Position numbers and translations under genes: made by a program. This document shows positions 25,066 to 34,246 of a DNA stretch of 64,000 bases, one piece after another. The notes under the pieces were generated by a model. The model saw nothing but the letters and a program-made list of their open reading frames with translations. It was not told the DNA's origin and did not search any database. Position 1 is the first letter of the stretch; each line of letters opens with the position of its first letter. Source of the DNA: Streptomyces cynarae (GTDB lineage Bacteria; Actinomycetota; Actinomycetes; Streptomycetales; Streptomycetaceae); assembly GCF_025642135.1 (NCBI RefSeq), contig NZ_CP106793.1, positions 7,718,001 to 7,782,000 of the forward strand. Reading direction: 5' to 3'.

Positions 25066-26599
25066 CGTTCCCTGCGCTGAAGGTGCTGCCCGCGTCCTGC
25101 TGGTACGGCGTGCCCTGCCACTGCCCGAGGTCGAGCACTCGGCTCGGGTCGTAGGCGACGAACTTCCACGGGCCGGCGTAGACGTTGTCGTGCCAGCGGT
25201 TGTGCTGCTTGCTGGTGATCGCCTCGGCCACGCGCTCTCCCTTGTACGGCGACCAGTCGGGATAGGTGCCGTAGTTGGACAGCACCGCCATGCGGTCGCA
25301 CTTCTCCGTGCACTTGATGACGGACTTGTCCAGCACGAAGCGGTTGTCGTGGATGTCCACCCGCTGGGTCTTCCACCGGCAGTCCGAGTAGAGCGGGGCC
25401 TTGGCGATCGCCGGCTGGGCGCAGCGCTTGGTGTTCTTCACCAGCAACGTGCAGTCGCCGGACGAGGTGTTGGCGGGGCTGTTGCAGAACCGGTCGGCGT
25501 TCTCCCACAGGGTGATCCCGGACCAGTTGTTCTCCAGCACGTTCCGGTAGATCTCGATCTCGCTGGTGCGGGCCTTGATCCGTGGTTCGCCGCCGGACTC
25601 CGACAGGTAGATGGTCGCGAACGGGAAGCTGTCGCCGCGGTCGGCCGCCGCACGGCCCTCGACCCAGTTGTTCCGCCGGATCGTGTTGTTCCGGATGACC
25701 GCGTTGTAGCTGATTTCGTAGATCAGTGCGGCACCGTCGTTGGCCTCGATCACGTTGTTCTCGATGAGGAAGTCGTTGTTGTTGGTGTCCGCCCACAACC
25801 CCGTTCCGCGGTTGTCGTGCACCCAGTTGCCGCGTACGTCGGCGCCGTCGACGGCCCAGAATTTGATGCCTCCGGTGCAGCCGCAGCCCGACTGCCGCCG
25901 TTCCCAGTCGCCGGTGTTGTTGCCCACGATCTCGTTGCCCTCGACCACCAGGTCCGTGATACGGCCGCCGGCCTTGTACGCGTTCATGCCGTACTGGCCG
26001 TTGTCGCGCAGGCAGTCGGCACGGACCTGCTGACGGGCACCGGCCATCAGCCCGGCGCCGGAGTTGTTCTGGATCGTCGTGTGCTCGATCACCCAGCCGT
26101 CGGCGGAGTCGTGGTTGACCACGCCCTCGTTCTGCGGGGGGTCGAAGCCCTGCACCGTCAGGTAGCGGATGGACACGTCGCGGGCGGTACCGGCGAACGC
26201 GTACTGGTTCTTCTTCCGGCCGTCGAGCACCGCACCCGGCGCGCCGAGGTAGCTGTCGCCCTCCTTGGGGATGACCTGGGCGTAGCGGTCCGGGTCGAGC
26301 CTGTGCTTGCCCGGTCGGAGCCAGAACGTGGTGTGCGGGGGACTGCTCTTGGTCTTCGCCGCCAGGTCGCCGACCACCGCGGGGTCGACCGTCACCGCGC
26401 CCGCAGGCGCCTTGGTCGGCCCGGCCGCGGGATTGGCACACACCCGGGCCATGGATGTGGACCGCGCCCCGGACGTGGTGGGCACGGCGGTCGGCTTCGC
26501 ACGCGCCGCGTGCGGCGTACTGTCACAGCCCGTCGCCACCAGCAGGACGAGCACCAGCGGTGCCACCGCCGGCGCCCACGGCCGCGTCTTGATCCCCAC
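25058..26599 (-). CDS. Right-handed parallel beta-helix lipoprotein
   Basis: A 513-residue exported protein. GTG 26599 follows GGAGGGCGC. The signal peptide ends in lipobox VATGC (Cys ~25), so it is anchored outside the membrane. From about residue 100 it shows repeated coils with Asn ladders (NHDSADGWVIEHTTIQNN, GNEIVGNN, NNDFLIENNVIEAND, RNNTIRRNN), the pattern of polysaccharide lyases and mannuronan C5-epimerases (AlgG type). At least 8 Cys in the C-terminal half suggest disulfides. With the GDP-mannose dehydrogenase and heparinase-like neighbour it probably modifies or trims a uronate-containing polymer during export. Confidence 0.85.
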   Translation of the reverse strand: MGIKTRPWAPAVAPLVLVLLVATGCDSTPHAARAKPTAVPTTSGARSTSMARVCANPAAGPTKAPAGAVTVDPAVVGDLAAKTKSSPPHTTFWLRPGKHRLDPDRYAQVIPKEGDSYLGAPGAVLDGRKKNQYAFAGTARDVSIRYLTVQGFDPPQNEGVVNHDSADGWVIEHTTIQNNSGAGLMAGARQQVRADCLRDNGQYGMNAYKAGGRITDLVVEGNEIVGNNTGDWERRQSGCGCTGGIKFWAVDGADVRGNWVHDNRGTGLWADTNNNDFLIENNVIEANDGAALIYEISYNAVIRNNTIRRNNWVEGRAAADRGDSFPFATIYLSESGGEPRIKARTSEIEIYRNVLENNWSGITLWENADRFCNSPANTSSGDCTLLVKNTKRCAQPAIAKAPLYSDCRWKTQRVDIHDNRFVLDKSVIKCTEKCDRMAVLSNYGTYPDWSPYKGERVAEAITSKQHNRWHDNVYAGPWKFVAYDPSRVLDLGQWQGTPYQQDAGSTFSAGNGG

Positions 26600-26607
26600 G
26601 CGCCCTC

Positions 26608-28560
26608 CTAGCCGCGGAACCCGAGCACGGTGGTGAAGCCCTCCGCGCCGTCGGTGAAGCCGGAACCGACCAGTGTGGTGGCGGGTTCCTTGCGCCCGAA
26701 TCCGGCGGAGTACCAGCCCAGCACGGGATCCGTCTCGCCGCGATACGCCTGCCAGGACAACTGCCCGGGCAGGTCGAGCACCGCGGAACGGTCTTCGCCG
26801 TCCCTGGTCCAGGTGAGCTGTGCCCGGTTCCCCACCAGGTCCGCGGTGATCGCCGGGCCAAGGTGGAACGCCAGGCGTACGGCCCGGCGCGGACTGTACT
26901 GGCCGCGGACCTCGTCGATCACCCGCAGCTCCCGGCGCGCGGCCGTCAGCTCCACCCGGCGGCGGTGCACGGAACCCTCGTAGCCGTCGTGCTCGGCACA
27001 CCAGCGGGTCACGTCCTCGCCGGATGTGTCCACGGTCAGGACACGGCTCTCGGCATGCCGGGTCCACAGGAACGGGCCGCCGGAGACGGACTGGTCACCG
27101 CCGTCCAGCTGCAGGGTGTTGTGGCCGAGGGTCGACCGGAAGTACTGCCGCCACTCGGGCTGCCCGTGGTAGCAGTACGTCCCCGGGTCGGCGAGCACGT
27201 CGACCCCGTCGTGCCGGACCTCCACGGACAGCGCGTCCGCGTGGGCATGCGCGGCGATGGACAGGAAGCCGTGCGGGCCACCGTCGCAGCGGCACCAGAT
27301 CTCCTCCGGGCCGCGCAGGATGGTCATGCCCGCATCGGCGAAGTGCGCCGGCCGCTCCGCCGGGCGGCGCACCGACGGTTCAGTGCGTTCGATGAGCGCG
27401 GCCAGCAGCGGGGTGCGCACGTCGGTGCCGGTTACCGCCGGCCACCAGGCGAGCCGGCCGAACACGGCGTCCCCGGTGGCCAGCAGCGAGCCCCAGCGGT
27501 CGGTGCCCGCGCCGTCCACGACCAGACCGTACCCGTCGTCCGCGTCCCCCTGACGCGGCGGCCGGAGCCGGTTGTCCACGATGGCCGCGAGCGCGTCGGT
27601 CATGCGCAGCAGCACCAGGCGGATCGACGCGGGGACCGGTACGCCGGCGGCATCGGCCTCGGCCAACGCGGCCAGCCCGAGTTCGAGGACGAGTCCGTGG
27701 TACTCGGTGGCCAGCTCACGGTTGATGCCGGAAACGTAGGTGTTGCCGCGCAGGTGCCGGTCCAGCGACCGCAGCGCGTCGGCCCGCCAACGGCCCGACG
27801 AGGGGAACCAGTCGAACGCGCAGGCCGCGGCGAACTGACCGGCGGCCTCGGCGATGACGTGGTTGTTCGCCGAAGACCCCCGGCTGGGGAAGGCGGCCAG
27901 CCAACGCTGGTGGTGCCAGATCTGGTTCAACGCCACCGGGTTGGCCTCGAACAGACCGGCCGCGCCGGACCAGCCGTCCAGCAGCCGGCGGATCCACACC
28001 CAGGACAGCAGCCGGATGCCCAGCTCGATGCCGCTGATCCAGTGGACGCCGCGCAGCGGCGGGTTGGCCGCCCACCACGACCTCAGGTGCTCGGCCACGC
28101 GCTCGGCGTACCGCTCGTCCTCAGTGATCGCGTAGGCGGCGGCGAGCCGGGTCAGGTACTGGTGCCGGGACGGCTCCCAGATCTGCTTGATGTCCCCTAC
28201 CGCGTCCTCGCTCCGGTACGGCACGTCGAACGCGTAGCCCGCGGGAGCCCGGCGACCGGTCTTCGGGTCGAGCCACCAGTCCGGGTCGGTCAGGTCGTCG
28301 CGGACCACGCCGAAGTACTCGGCGTGCCCGTCCATGAGCCGGTCCGCCTCGGCGACGAGGCGTTTCACGGCGTCGGGAGGCAGGGCGGCGATCGTCCCGG
28401 CCGGCAGGACCGCGGTGAACCGGGCGCCGGTCACGCTCGGGCAGTCGGGCGGCGCCGACCGCCACCGACGCCGGCGCACCGCGTCGCCCACCCGGCCCGC
28501 GACCTCCTGCGGTCCCATCCGGGACAGCCGCCGCAGGTACCAGCCCGCGCTCATGGTCAT
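26608..28560 (-). CDS. Heparinase II/III family (alginate-lyase-like) protein
   Basis: A 650-residue protein. The first ~330 residues form the alpha/alpha toroid (SWWAANPPLRGVHWISGIE and NQIWHHQRWLAAFPSRGSSANNH, with probable catalytic Asn/His). The C-terminal beta-sandwich carries GFLSIAAHAHADALSVEV, ADPGTYCYHG and FRSTLGHNTLQLDG, the typical heparinase II/III-like motif. No signal peptide is obvious, unlike free-living lyases, so it may act on lipid-linked or exported chains by another route, as do homologues found within polysaccharide operons. ATG 28560 overlaps the upstream stop; the stop is 8 nt before the beta-helix start. Confidence 0.88.
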   Translation of the reverse strand: MTMSAGWYLRRLSRMGPQEVAGRVGDAVRRRRWRSAPPDCPSVTGARFTAVLPAGTIAALPPDAVKRLVAEADRLMDGHAEYFGVVRDDLTDPDWWLDPKTGRRAPAGYAFDVPYRSEDAVGDIKQIWEPSRHQYLTRLAAAYAITEDERYAERVAEHLRSWWAANPPLRGVHWISGIELGIRLLSWVWIRRLLDGWSGAAGLFEANPVALNQIWHHQRWLAAFPSRGSSANNHVIAEAAGQFAAACAFDWFPSSGRWRADALRSLDRHLRGNTYVSGINRELATEYHGLVLELGLAALAEADAAGVPVPASIRLVLLRMTDALAAIVDNRLRPPRQGDADDGYGLVVDGAGTDRWGSLLATGDAVFGRLAWWPAVTGTDVRTPLLAALIERTEPSVRRPAERPAHFADAGMTILRGPEEIWCRCDGGPHGFLSIAAHAHADALSVEVRHDGVDVLADPGTYCYHGQPEWRQYFRSTLGHNTLQLDGGDQSVSGGPFLWTRHAESRVLTVDTSGEDVTRWCAEHDGYEGSVHRRRVELTAARRELRVIDEVRGQYSPRRAVRLAFHLGPAITADLVGNRAQLTWTRDGEDRSAVLDLPGQLSWQAYRGETDPVLGWYSAGFGRKEPATTLVGSGFTDGAEGFTTVLGFRG

Positions 28561-30737
28561 CGCGCCCTCGCCAGCGTCACCGGGGCGCCGCTCGCCAGAC
28601 CGGCCTGCACCGCGAGGGTGGCCGCCGTGGTGGTGACCAGCGACTCCAGCGGGACCGGCATCGGCCCGCCGGTCCGCACGGCCTTGACGAACGCGGCCAG
28701 CTCGGCGTTCTGACCCTTGTCCCGGGCCTTGGGCAGCCGCGAACTGACCCACCGCTTGCGGGCGTACACCGAGGCACGCACGAAGTCGTCGAGCCGCAGC
28801 GCACGGCCGTCCGCGATCAGGTCCAGCGTCTCCTTCGGGAAGCCGGACGGGCCGGAGGTGACGTAGCTGATGGTGGCGGTGGACCCGTCCGGGTAGCGCA
28901 GCACGATCTGCAGGTCCTCGTTGCCCGACGGAGCGGTCGCGTACACGGACACGGGGTCGGCGTCGAGCAGCCAGCTCGCCGTGTCGATGAAGTGCCCGCC
29001 CTCGCCCACGAACCGCGAGCCCTCGGAGCCCTGTTGGAGGTACCAGCTGCCGTGGTCGAGGCGTCCCGCGTTGACCAGGTAGCGGAGGTTGGCCGGGCCG
29101 GTCCGGGTGCCGAACCGCTGCCTGGCCTCCTGCAGCAGCGGCGCGAACCGGCGGTTGAAGCCCACCTGCAGCCGGTCGTTGCCGGACTCCTCCACCGCCG
29201 CGAGCACGCCGGCCAGCTCCTCCTCGGTGAGGGCGAGGGGCTTCTCCACGAACACGGTCTTGCCGGCGAGCAGCGCCTTCCGGGTCAGTTCGGCATGCGA
29301 GCTGTGCCGGGTGACCACGAACACCGCGTCGACGGACTTGTCGCCGAGCACGGCGTCGAGGTCGGTGGTCGCCTCGGCGAAGCCGAACTTCCGCTGCGCG
29401 TTGGCCGCGGACAGGGCCGTCGTCGTGACGACCGTCGACAACTCCACACCCTCGCGCTGTGCCAGGTGCGGCAGCAGCATCGACGTCGCGTAGTTGCCCG
29501 CGCCGACGAACGCCAGCCGCACGGGCGACTTGGCGAGCCGGGCCGGACCGGGCCGCACCTTCACGACGGGCACGGCCACCGACACAGCCGCCGGTTCCGC
29601 CGCTTCCGTCGTGTGTTCGGGGTACTGGAACAGCACGGCCACGGCCTTCAGTTCGCCGTCCTTCAGGCGCTGGTACGTCTCGACGGCGTCGTCGAAGTCG
29701 GCGATGTGGGAGATCAGGGGTTCGACGTCGACGCTGCCGCGGGCGAGGAGGTCGAGGAAGCACGCCAGGTTGCGGCGCTCGGTCCAGCGCACGTAGCCGA
29801 TCGGGTAGTCGCGCCCCTCCAGCTCGTACGACGGGTCGTAGCGACCGGGCCCGTACGAACGCGAGAACCGGACGTCGAGTTCCTTCTCGTAGTACGCGTT
29901 CCACGGCAGGTCCAGGCGGCACTTGCCGATGTCGACGACCCGGCCGCGGTCCCGGCAGAGCTTGGCGGCCAGCTCGACGGGCTGGTTGCTGCCGCCGCCG
30001 GCGGCCAGGTACACCTGGTCCACGCCCAGGCCGCCGGTGAGTTCGGCGACGGCGGTCTCCACGGCCGCGGACGCCGGATCGCCGCAGGCCGCGGCGCCCA
30101 GGCGCTCGGCGAGTTCGCAGCGCGCCGGGTCGGGGTCGGCGCCGACGACGCGGACTCCCGAGGCGGCGAGGAGCTGCACCACCAGCTGCCCGATCAGCCC
30201 GAGTCCGATGACCAGCGCCACCTCGCCGAGCTGCGGCTCGCCCTGGCGGACGCCCTGCAGCGCGATCGACCCCACGGTGCCGAAGGCCGCGTGCCGCGGC
30301 GCGAGGCCGTCGGGGACGGGGGAGTAGAGGTTCTTCGGCACCCAGTTCAGCTCGGCGTGCAGCGCGTGCTCGTTGCCGGCGCAGGCCACGAGGTCGCCGA
30401 CCTTCACGTCGTCGATGCCGGCGCCGACCTGCTCGACCACCCCGCACAGCGAGTAGCCCAGCGGCGTGTAGGAGTCCAGCTTGCCCATCACCTTGCGGTA
30501 CGTGGCGGGCACGCCGTTGGTGGCCACGCTCTGCATGACCTTGGCCACCTGGTCGGGCCGGGAGCGGGCCTTGCCCAGCATCGACATGCCGGCCTCGGAC
30601 ACCTTCATGAGCTCGGTCCCCGTGGAGATCAGCGAGTAGGCGCTGCGGACCAGCACACCGCCCGGCTTGCACCCCGGCACCGGCACGTCGAGCACCGCCA
30701 GCTCGCCGCTCTTGTAGTTCTGTACAACCTGTTTCAC
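28557..30737 (-). CDS. Bi-domain oxidoreductase: zinc-type alcohol dehydrogenase fused to Gfo/Idh/MocA
   Basis: A 726-residue fusion. Residues ~1-370 are an MDR dehydrogenase: GYSLCGVVEQVG, GDLVACAGNEHA, and NAD loop VALVIGLGLIGQLVVQ. From ~400 a Gfo/Idh domain begins (VRLAFVGAGNYATSML) and contains FVEKPLALTEEEL (EKP motif) and GEGGHFIDTASWLLD. The pair is a known two-domain family that travels with heparinase II/III genes in polysaccharide clusters. It should oxidise and re-reduce a sugar, perhaps in one channelled epimerisation; the substrate is unknown. GTG 30737 has GGGGAG upstream. The stop overlaps the heparinase start. Confidence 0.9.
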   Translation of the reverse strand: MKQVVQNYKSGELAVLDVPVPGCKPGGVLVRSAYSLISTGTELMKVSEAGMSMLGKARSRPDQVAKVMQSVATNGVPATYRKVMGKLDSYTPLGYSLCGVVEQVGAGIDDVKVGDLVACAGNEHALHAELNWVPKNLYSPVPDGLAPRHAAFGTVGSIALQGVRQGEPQLGEVALVIGLGLIGQLVVQLLAASGVRVVGADPDPARCELAERLGAAACGDPASAAVETAVAELTGGLGVDQVYLAAGGGSNQPVELAAKLCRDRGRVVDIGKCRLDLPWNAYYEKELDVRFSRSYGPGRYDPSYELEGRDYPIGYVRWTERRNLACFLDLLARGSVDVEPLISHIADFDDAVETYQRLKDGELKAVAVLFQYPEHTTEAAEPAAVSVAVPVVKVRPGPARLAKSPVRLAFVGAGNYATSMLLPHLAQREGVELSTVVTTTALSAANAQRKFGFAEATTDLDAVLGDKSVDAVFVVTRHSSHAELTRKALLAGKTVFVEKPLALTEEELAGVLAAVEESGNDRLQVGFNRRFAPLLQEARQRFGTRTGPANLRYLVNAGRLDHGSWYLQQGSEGSRFVGEGGHFIDTASWLLDADPVSVYATAPSGNEDLQIVLRYPDGSTATISYVTSGPSGFPKETLDLIADGRALRLDDFVRASVYARKRWVSSRLPKARDKGQNAELAAFVKAVRTGGPMPVPLESLVTTTAATLAVQAGLASGAPVTLARAR

Positions 30738-30754
30738 CGGAACTCCCCTGATTC

Positions 30755-32689
30755 CTAAGCCGTTTGCCGAGTGCTCTGGCCGGACCCAGAGGTCGCGTCG
30801 CGATACCAGTACTCGAGGGTCAGCACATGCCACAGATGCTTGGAGAAGTCCTGCTGCCCGGCGGCGTCCTCGGCGACCATCCGCGCCAGCGCGTCGCGGC
30901 GCAGGAACCCGGAGCGGACGAGCTCGCCGTCGTTGACCACCTCGCGCACCAGCGGGGCCAGATCCCGGCTCATCCAGGCGCGCAGCGGGGCGCTGAACAG
31001 GCCCTTGGGCCGGTACACGATCTCCCGGGGCAGGATCGAGGTGGCCGCCTCCTTGAGGACCGCCTTGCCCTGCCGTCCGACGATCTTTCGGTCGCCGGGC
31101 ACGGCGAACGCCGCCCTGACCACCTCGACATCCACGTACGGAACCCGCACCTCGGTCGACGCGGCCATGCTGGAGCGGTCCGTGTACGTGAGGTTCAGGC
31201 CCGGCAGGAACATCCGGGCGTCGCCCAGGCACATGCGGTTGACGAAGTCGTCGAGGTCGTTGTCCGCATAGACGTCCGCGTGTTCGGTCAGGACATCGTC
31301 GACCGTGCCGGCCAGGTCCGGATCGATCAGGGCGAGCAGTTCGTCCTGGTCGTACATGGTGTAGCTGCGCCGGAACGCGGTCTCCTCCGGCAGATCGGCG
31401 AAGGAGAGGAACCGCTTGGCGAAGCGCACCGACCTGAGCCCCCGGCGGGACGTGGCGACCGGCAGCCGGTCCACGGCCGCGGACACACCGCGCCGCAGGG
31501 GCCGCGGGACGCGCTGGTAGCGCAGCGCGAGCAGGTTGGCCAGGTGCTTGCGGTACCCGGCGAACAGCTCGTCGGCGCCCATCCCCGAGAGCATCACCTT
31601 GACCCCGGCCTCCCGGGCGGCCGTGCAGATCAGGAACGTGTTGATCGCGGCGGGGTCACCGATCGGCTCGTCCAGGTGGTACGTCATCTGCGGCAGCAGG
31701 TCGAGCACGTTCGGGGCGATCTCGATCTCGTGCAGGTCGACGCCGAACCGCTCGGCCACCTGCCGGGCGTAGCGCAGGTCGTCCGGCATCGCCTCGAACT
31801 TGGCGTCCTCGGCGCGGAACCCGATCGTGTAGGCGGAGATCCCGGGCTGGTGGCGAGCCGCCAGAGCGGTCAGGTAGCTGGAGTCGAGGCCGCCGGAGAG
31901 GAAGGTCGCGACGGGCACGTCGGAGAGCAGGTGGCGCCGGGTCGACTCCTCGACGACTTCGGCCAGGTCCGGCTGCTCGCCGGCCCGGGCCCGCTCCCGG
32001 CCCTCGGCGGCCACGTCCTTCAGGTTCCAGAACCGGCCCCGCTCGATGCGGCCGTCGGGCCGGCACCGCAGCCAGCTCCCGGGCGGCAGCTTCTCCGCCT
32101 CGCGGAACGCGCACCGTGAGTCCGGCACCCAGTAGTACAGCAGCGAGGCCACCAGCGCCGCGTGGTCCACCTCCAGCGATCCGCCGGTCGCGCCGGCGAG
32201 CGCCTTGAGCTCGGAGGCGAACGCCAGGCCCTCGCCGCGGCGGAGCAGGAACAGCGGCTTGATGCCGAGCTGGTCGCGGACGAGCACCAGCTCGCCGGTC
32301 CGCTCGTCGAAGACGCCGAACGCGAACATGCCGCGCAGCCGCGGGAGGCAGTCCGTGCCCCAGCGCCGCCAGGCCTCGAGGAGCACCTCGGTGTCGGAGG
32401 TACCGCGGAACCGCACGCCGGCTGCTGTCAGCTCGGCACGCAGTTCGGGCGCGTTGTACAGCTCGCCGTTGTACGTCAGGGCGAGGCCGTCCGAGACCAT
32501 CGGCTGGGCGCCGGTCTCGGACAGGTCGATGATGGCCAGCCGGCGGTGCCCGAGCTGCACTTCGCCGTCACCGGCGGGATGGCCGTACCGGCCCGCCCCG
32601 TCCGGGCCGCGGTGGGCGAGTGTCTCGGTGAGCCGGTCGGTGACGGCCTTCCCGTCCGGCCATCGGTAAGTGCCTGCGATGCCACACAT
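30755..32689 (-). CDS. asnB: Asparagine synthase (glutamine-hydrolysing) family amidotransferase
   Basis: A 644-residue enzyme. The nucleophile Cys2 (MCGIAGTYRWPDG) and LAHRGPDGAGRY define the glutaminase domain. The synthetase domain starts near residue 230 with the ATP pyrophosphatase loop TFLSGGLDSSYL, and LDEPIGDPAAINTF and LSGMGADELFAGYRKH follow. In polysaccharide clusters such proteins (for example WbpS-like) probably amidate the carboxyl of a uronic acid rather than make asparagine. Adjacent GDP-mannose dehydrogenase homology makes a mannuronamide-type product possible. Start ATG 32689 is 3 nt beyond the chain-length gene stop. Confidence 0.92.
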   Translation of the reverse strand: MCGIAGTYRWPDGKAVTDRLTETLAHRGPDGAGRYGHPAGDGEVQLGHRRLAIIDLSETGAQPMVSDGLALTYNGELYNAPELRAELTAAGVRFRGTSDTEVLLEAWRRWGTDCLPRLRGMFAFGVFDERTGELVLVRDQLGIKPLFLLRRGEGLAFASELKALAGATGGSLEVDHAALVASLLYYWVPDSRCAFREAEKLPPGSWLRCRPDGRIERGRFWNLKDVAAEGRERARAGEQPDLAEVVEESTRRHLLSDVPVATFLSGGLDSSYLTALAARHQPGISAYTIGFRAEDAKFEAMPDDLRYARQVAERFGVDLHEIEIAPNVLDLLPQMTYHLDEPIGDPAAINTFLICTAAREAGVKVMLSGMGADELFAGYRKHLANLLALRYQRVPRPLRRGVSAAVDRLPVATSRRGLRSVRFAKRFLSFADLPEETAFRRSYTMYDQDELLALIDPDLAGTVDDVLTEHADVYADNDLDDFVNRMCLGDARMFLPGLNLTYTDRSSMAASTEVRVPYVDVEVVRAAFAVPGDRKIVGRQGKAVLKEAATSILPREIVYRPKGLFSAPLRAWMSRDLAPLVREVVNDGELVRSGFLRRDALARMVAEDAAGQQDFSKHLWHVLTLEYWYRDATSGSGQSTRQTA

Positions 32690-32692
32690 GTC

Positions 32693-34246
32693 CTACCGCA
32701 CCTCCTGCTCGCTGTCCGGGACCCGTGTCGCCCACATCGGCTGGCGCTCAGTCCGATGCCGGCCCTCTCCCACTGCCTTGACGGCGTGGGAGGTACCCCC
32801 ACCGTTCTGCCGGGCCGTCCGGTCGTTCTGGCCGCGCAGAGCGGTGTGCAGCCCGTCCCACAGCGTGCCGTCGGTCCGGTCGCGCGGATCGGGGTCGATC
32901 AGCACCACACCGATCACCGTGATGCGCTGGTCGGCGAGCTGCCGCGCCACGGTGTGCAGCCATGCGGCGCTGCCGTGCCCGGCACGCACGACGAGCACGG
33001 TCCGAGTGCCGAGGAACTGGAGGTCGGTCCACGCCGTGCCGGGCGCCACCGAGCCGACGCCGAGCGGGCGCTCCTGATGCGACACGCTCGCGGCACGTTC
33101 CCCGCTCACCACGGTCGGGTCTCCTGACTTCGGGCGGCGGCCGGAGAGCTGCGAGCCGGGCAGACCGTCGATGACGACCACCGGCCCCTCCGTCGCCAGC
33201 GCCCGGGCGAGATCCAGTGCGATCACGCTCGCGCTGCGCGCACAGCCCAGTTCCAGCAGCGACACCGGTTCCGCGGAGTCGCGCACGGTGCGTGCCAGGG
33301 ACCCGGTGAGGCGTTCGCGTGCCGTCCTGTTCCGTCGACGGCGCCACAGCCTGGGCGACCGCGCGGGGAGCTCCGCGATGACCGAGGCGCCGAGGTTCAC
33401 CGCGATCTCCCGGCGCAGCACGGGCCGGTCCGCCACCACCGCGCCGACCGCGGCCACCGCGAGCCCGAGGACGAGTCCGAGTACGAGCCCGATCGCGGCG
33501 TCGGTGGCGGCGGCCTTGGGCAGGGAGTGTCGCACCGCGTGCGGGGCGTCCACGATCTGTGTGCCGGCGATGAGCTGGGGCGTGCCGACGCTCGCCTCCG
33601 CGGCGCGCTCGCCGAAATCGGTGATCTTCGAGGTGAGGTCGGCCCGGCGGGCGAAGAGCGACTCCAGATTCGCCGACGTCTTGGCCCCGCTCGTCGTCGA
33701 TCCGTCTCCGATCGCCTTGTTGACCTGGGCGAGTTCGTCCCGCAGTCGGTCGCGCTGGTTGAGCAGGGCCTTGGCCTCGGCGTTCGAGGTTTCCCGAATC
33801 CGCCGCACATGGTCCGCGACGAACGCGTCGGCCAGCGCCTTGGCGCGGGCCTCCGCCTCCGCGTCGCTGGCACCCGTCACATTGATCTGCAGCAGATTGT
33901 TGGTCAGACCGACGCCGCTGTAGTCCCGCATGAAGGTCTCCGGTTTTTCCGGGGACTTGAGGGCCTTGAGCGCCGCGTCGGCGATCCGCGTGGTCTGCAG
34001 CAGCGCGACGTCGGTGCGGATCAGCGTTCCGGGGTCGTTCGGCTGGTCCTCCGCGTGCGCGACCAGCACCTTGGTCACCGCGCTCGGGGGCGGCGGCATC
34101 AGGATCGCCACCGCCGAGCCGATCAGCAGGCCCACCAGCGCCATGGCGCACCACAGGCGCCGGCGCCTGCGCACCGCCACCACCAGTGCCTGCAGGTCAA
34201 GGAGCGGGGCGGCGGCCGTCGACTCCGAAGTCGTGCTCGTCGTCAC
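32693..34246 (-). CDS. Wzz/chain-length-type membrane protein with degenerate BY-kinase domain (1)
   Basis: A 517-residue protein starting at GTG 34246 (GGGAGG upstream, GTGA overlap with the previous gene). Two membrane segments flank an extracytoplasmic Wzz region: LWCAMALVGLLIGSAVAIL (~33-51) and AAIGLVLGLVLGLAVAAVGA (~250). A helical stretch with ALLNQRDRLRDELAQVNK suggests coiled coil. The cytoplasmic C-terminal ~230 residues resemble the Rossmann core of tyrosine kinases (CpsD/Wzc) but the Walker A lysine motif is absent (ELGCARSASVIALDLAR) and there is no Tyr cluster. It should control chain length and export. A short repeat hairpin at 32763-32802 encodes part of the tail. Confidence 0.83.
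   Translation of the reverse strand: MTTSTTSESTAAAPLLDLQALVVAVRRRRRLWCAMALVGLLIGSAVAILMPPPPSAVTKVLVAHAEDQPNDPGTLIRTDVALLQTTRIADAALKALKSPEKPETFMRDYSGVGLTNNLLQINVTGASDAEAEARAKALADAFVADHVRRIRETSNAEAKALLNQRDRLRDELAQVNKAIGDGSTTSGAKTSANLESLFARRADLTSKITDFGERAAEASVGTPQLIAGTQIVDAPHAVRHSLPKAAATDAAIGLVLGLVLGLAVAAVGAVVADRPVLRREIAVNLGASVIAELPARSPRLWRRRRNRTARERLTGSLARTVRDSAEPVSLLELGCARSASVIALDLARALATEGPVVVIDGLPGSQLSGRRPKSGDPTVVSGERAASVSHQERPLGVGSVAPGTAWTDLQFLGTRTVLVVRAGHGSAAWLHTVARQLADQRITVIGVVLIDPDPRDRTDGTLWDGLHTALRGQNDRTARQNGGGTSHAVKAVGEGRHRTERQPMWATRVPDSEQEVR
32763..32802 (+). repeat. Short dispersed hairpin repeat in the chain-length gene tail (element C)
   Basis: CTCCCACTGCCTTGACGGC-GTGGGAG forms a 7-bp outer stem (CTCCCAC/GTGGGAG) plus GCC/GGC, followed by GTACCCCCA. 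This palindrome-plus-GGTACCCCC layout is a familiar small Streptomyces repeat. It codes for the C-terminal residues around GGGTSHAVKAVGEG without a stop. Confidence 0.55.
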
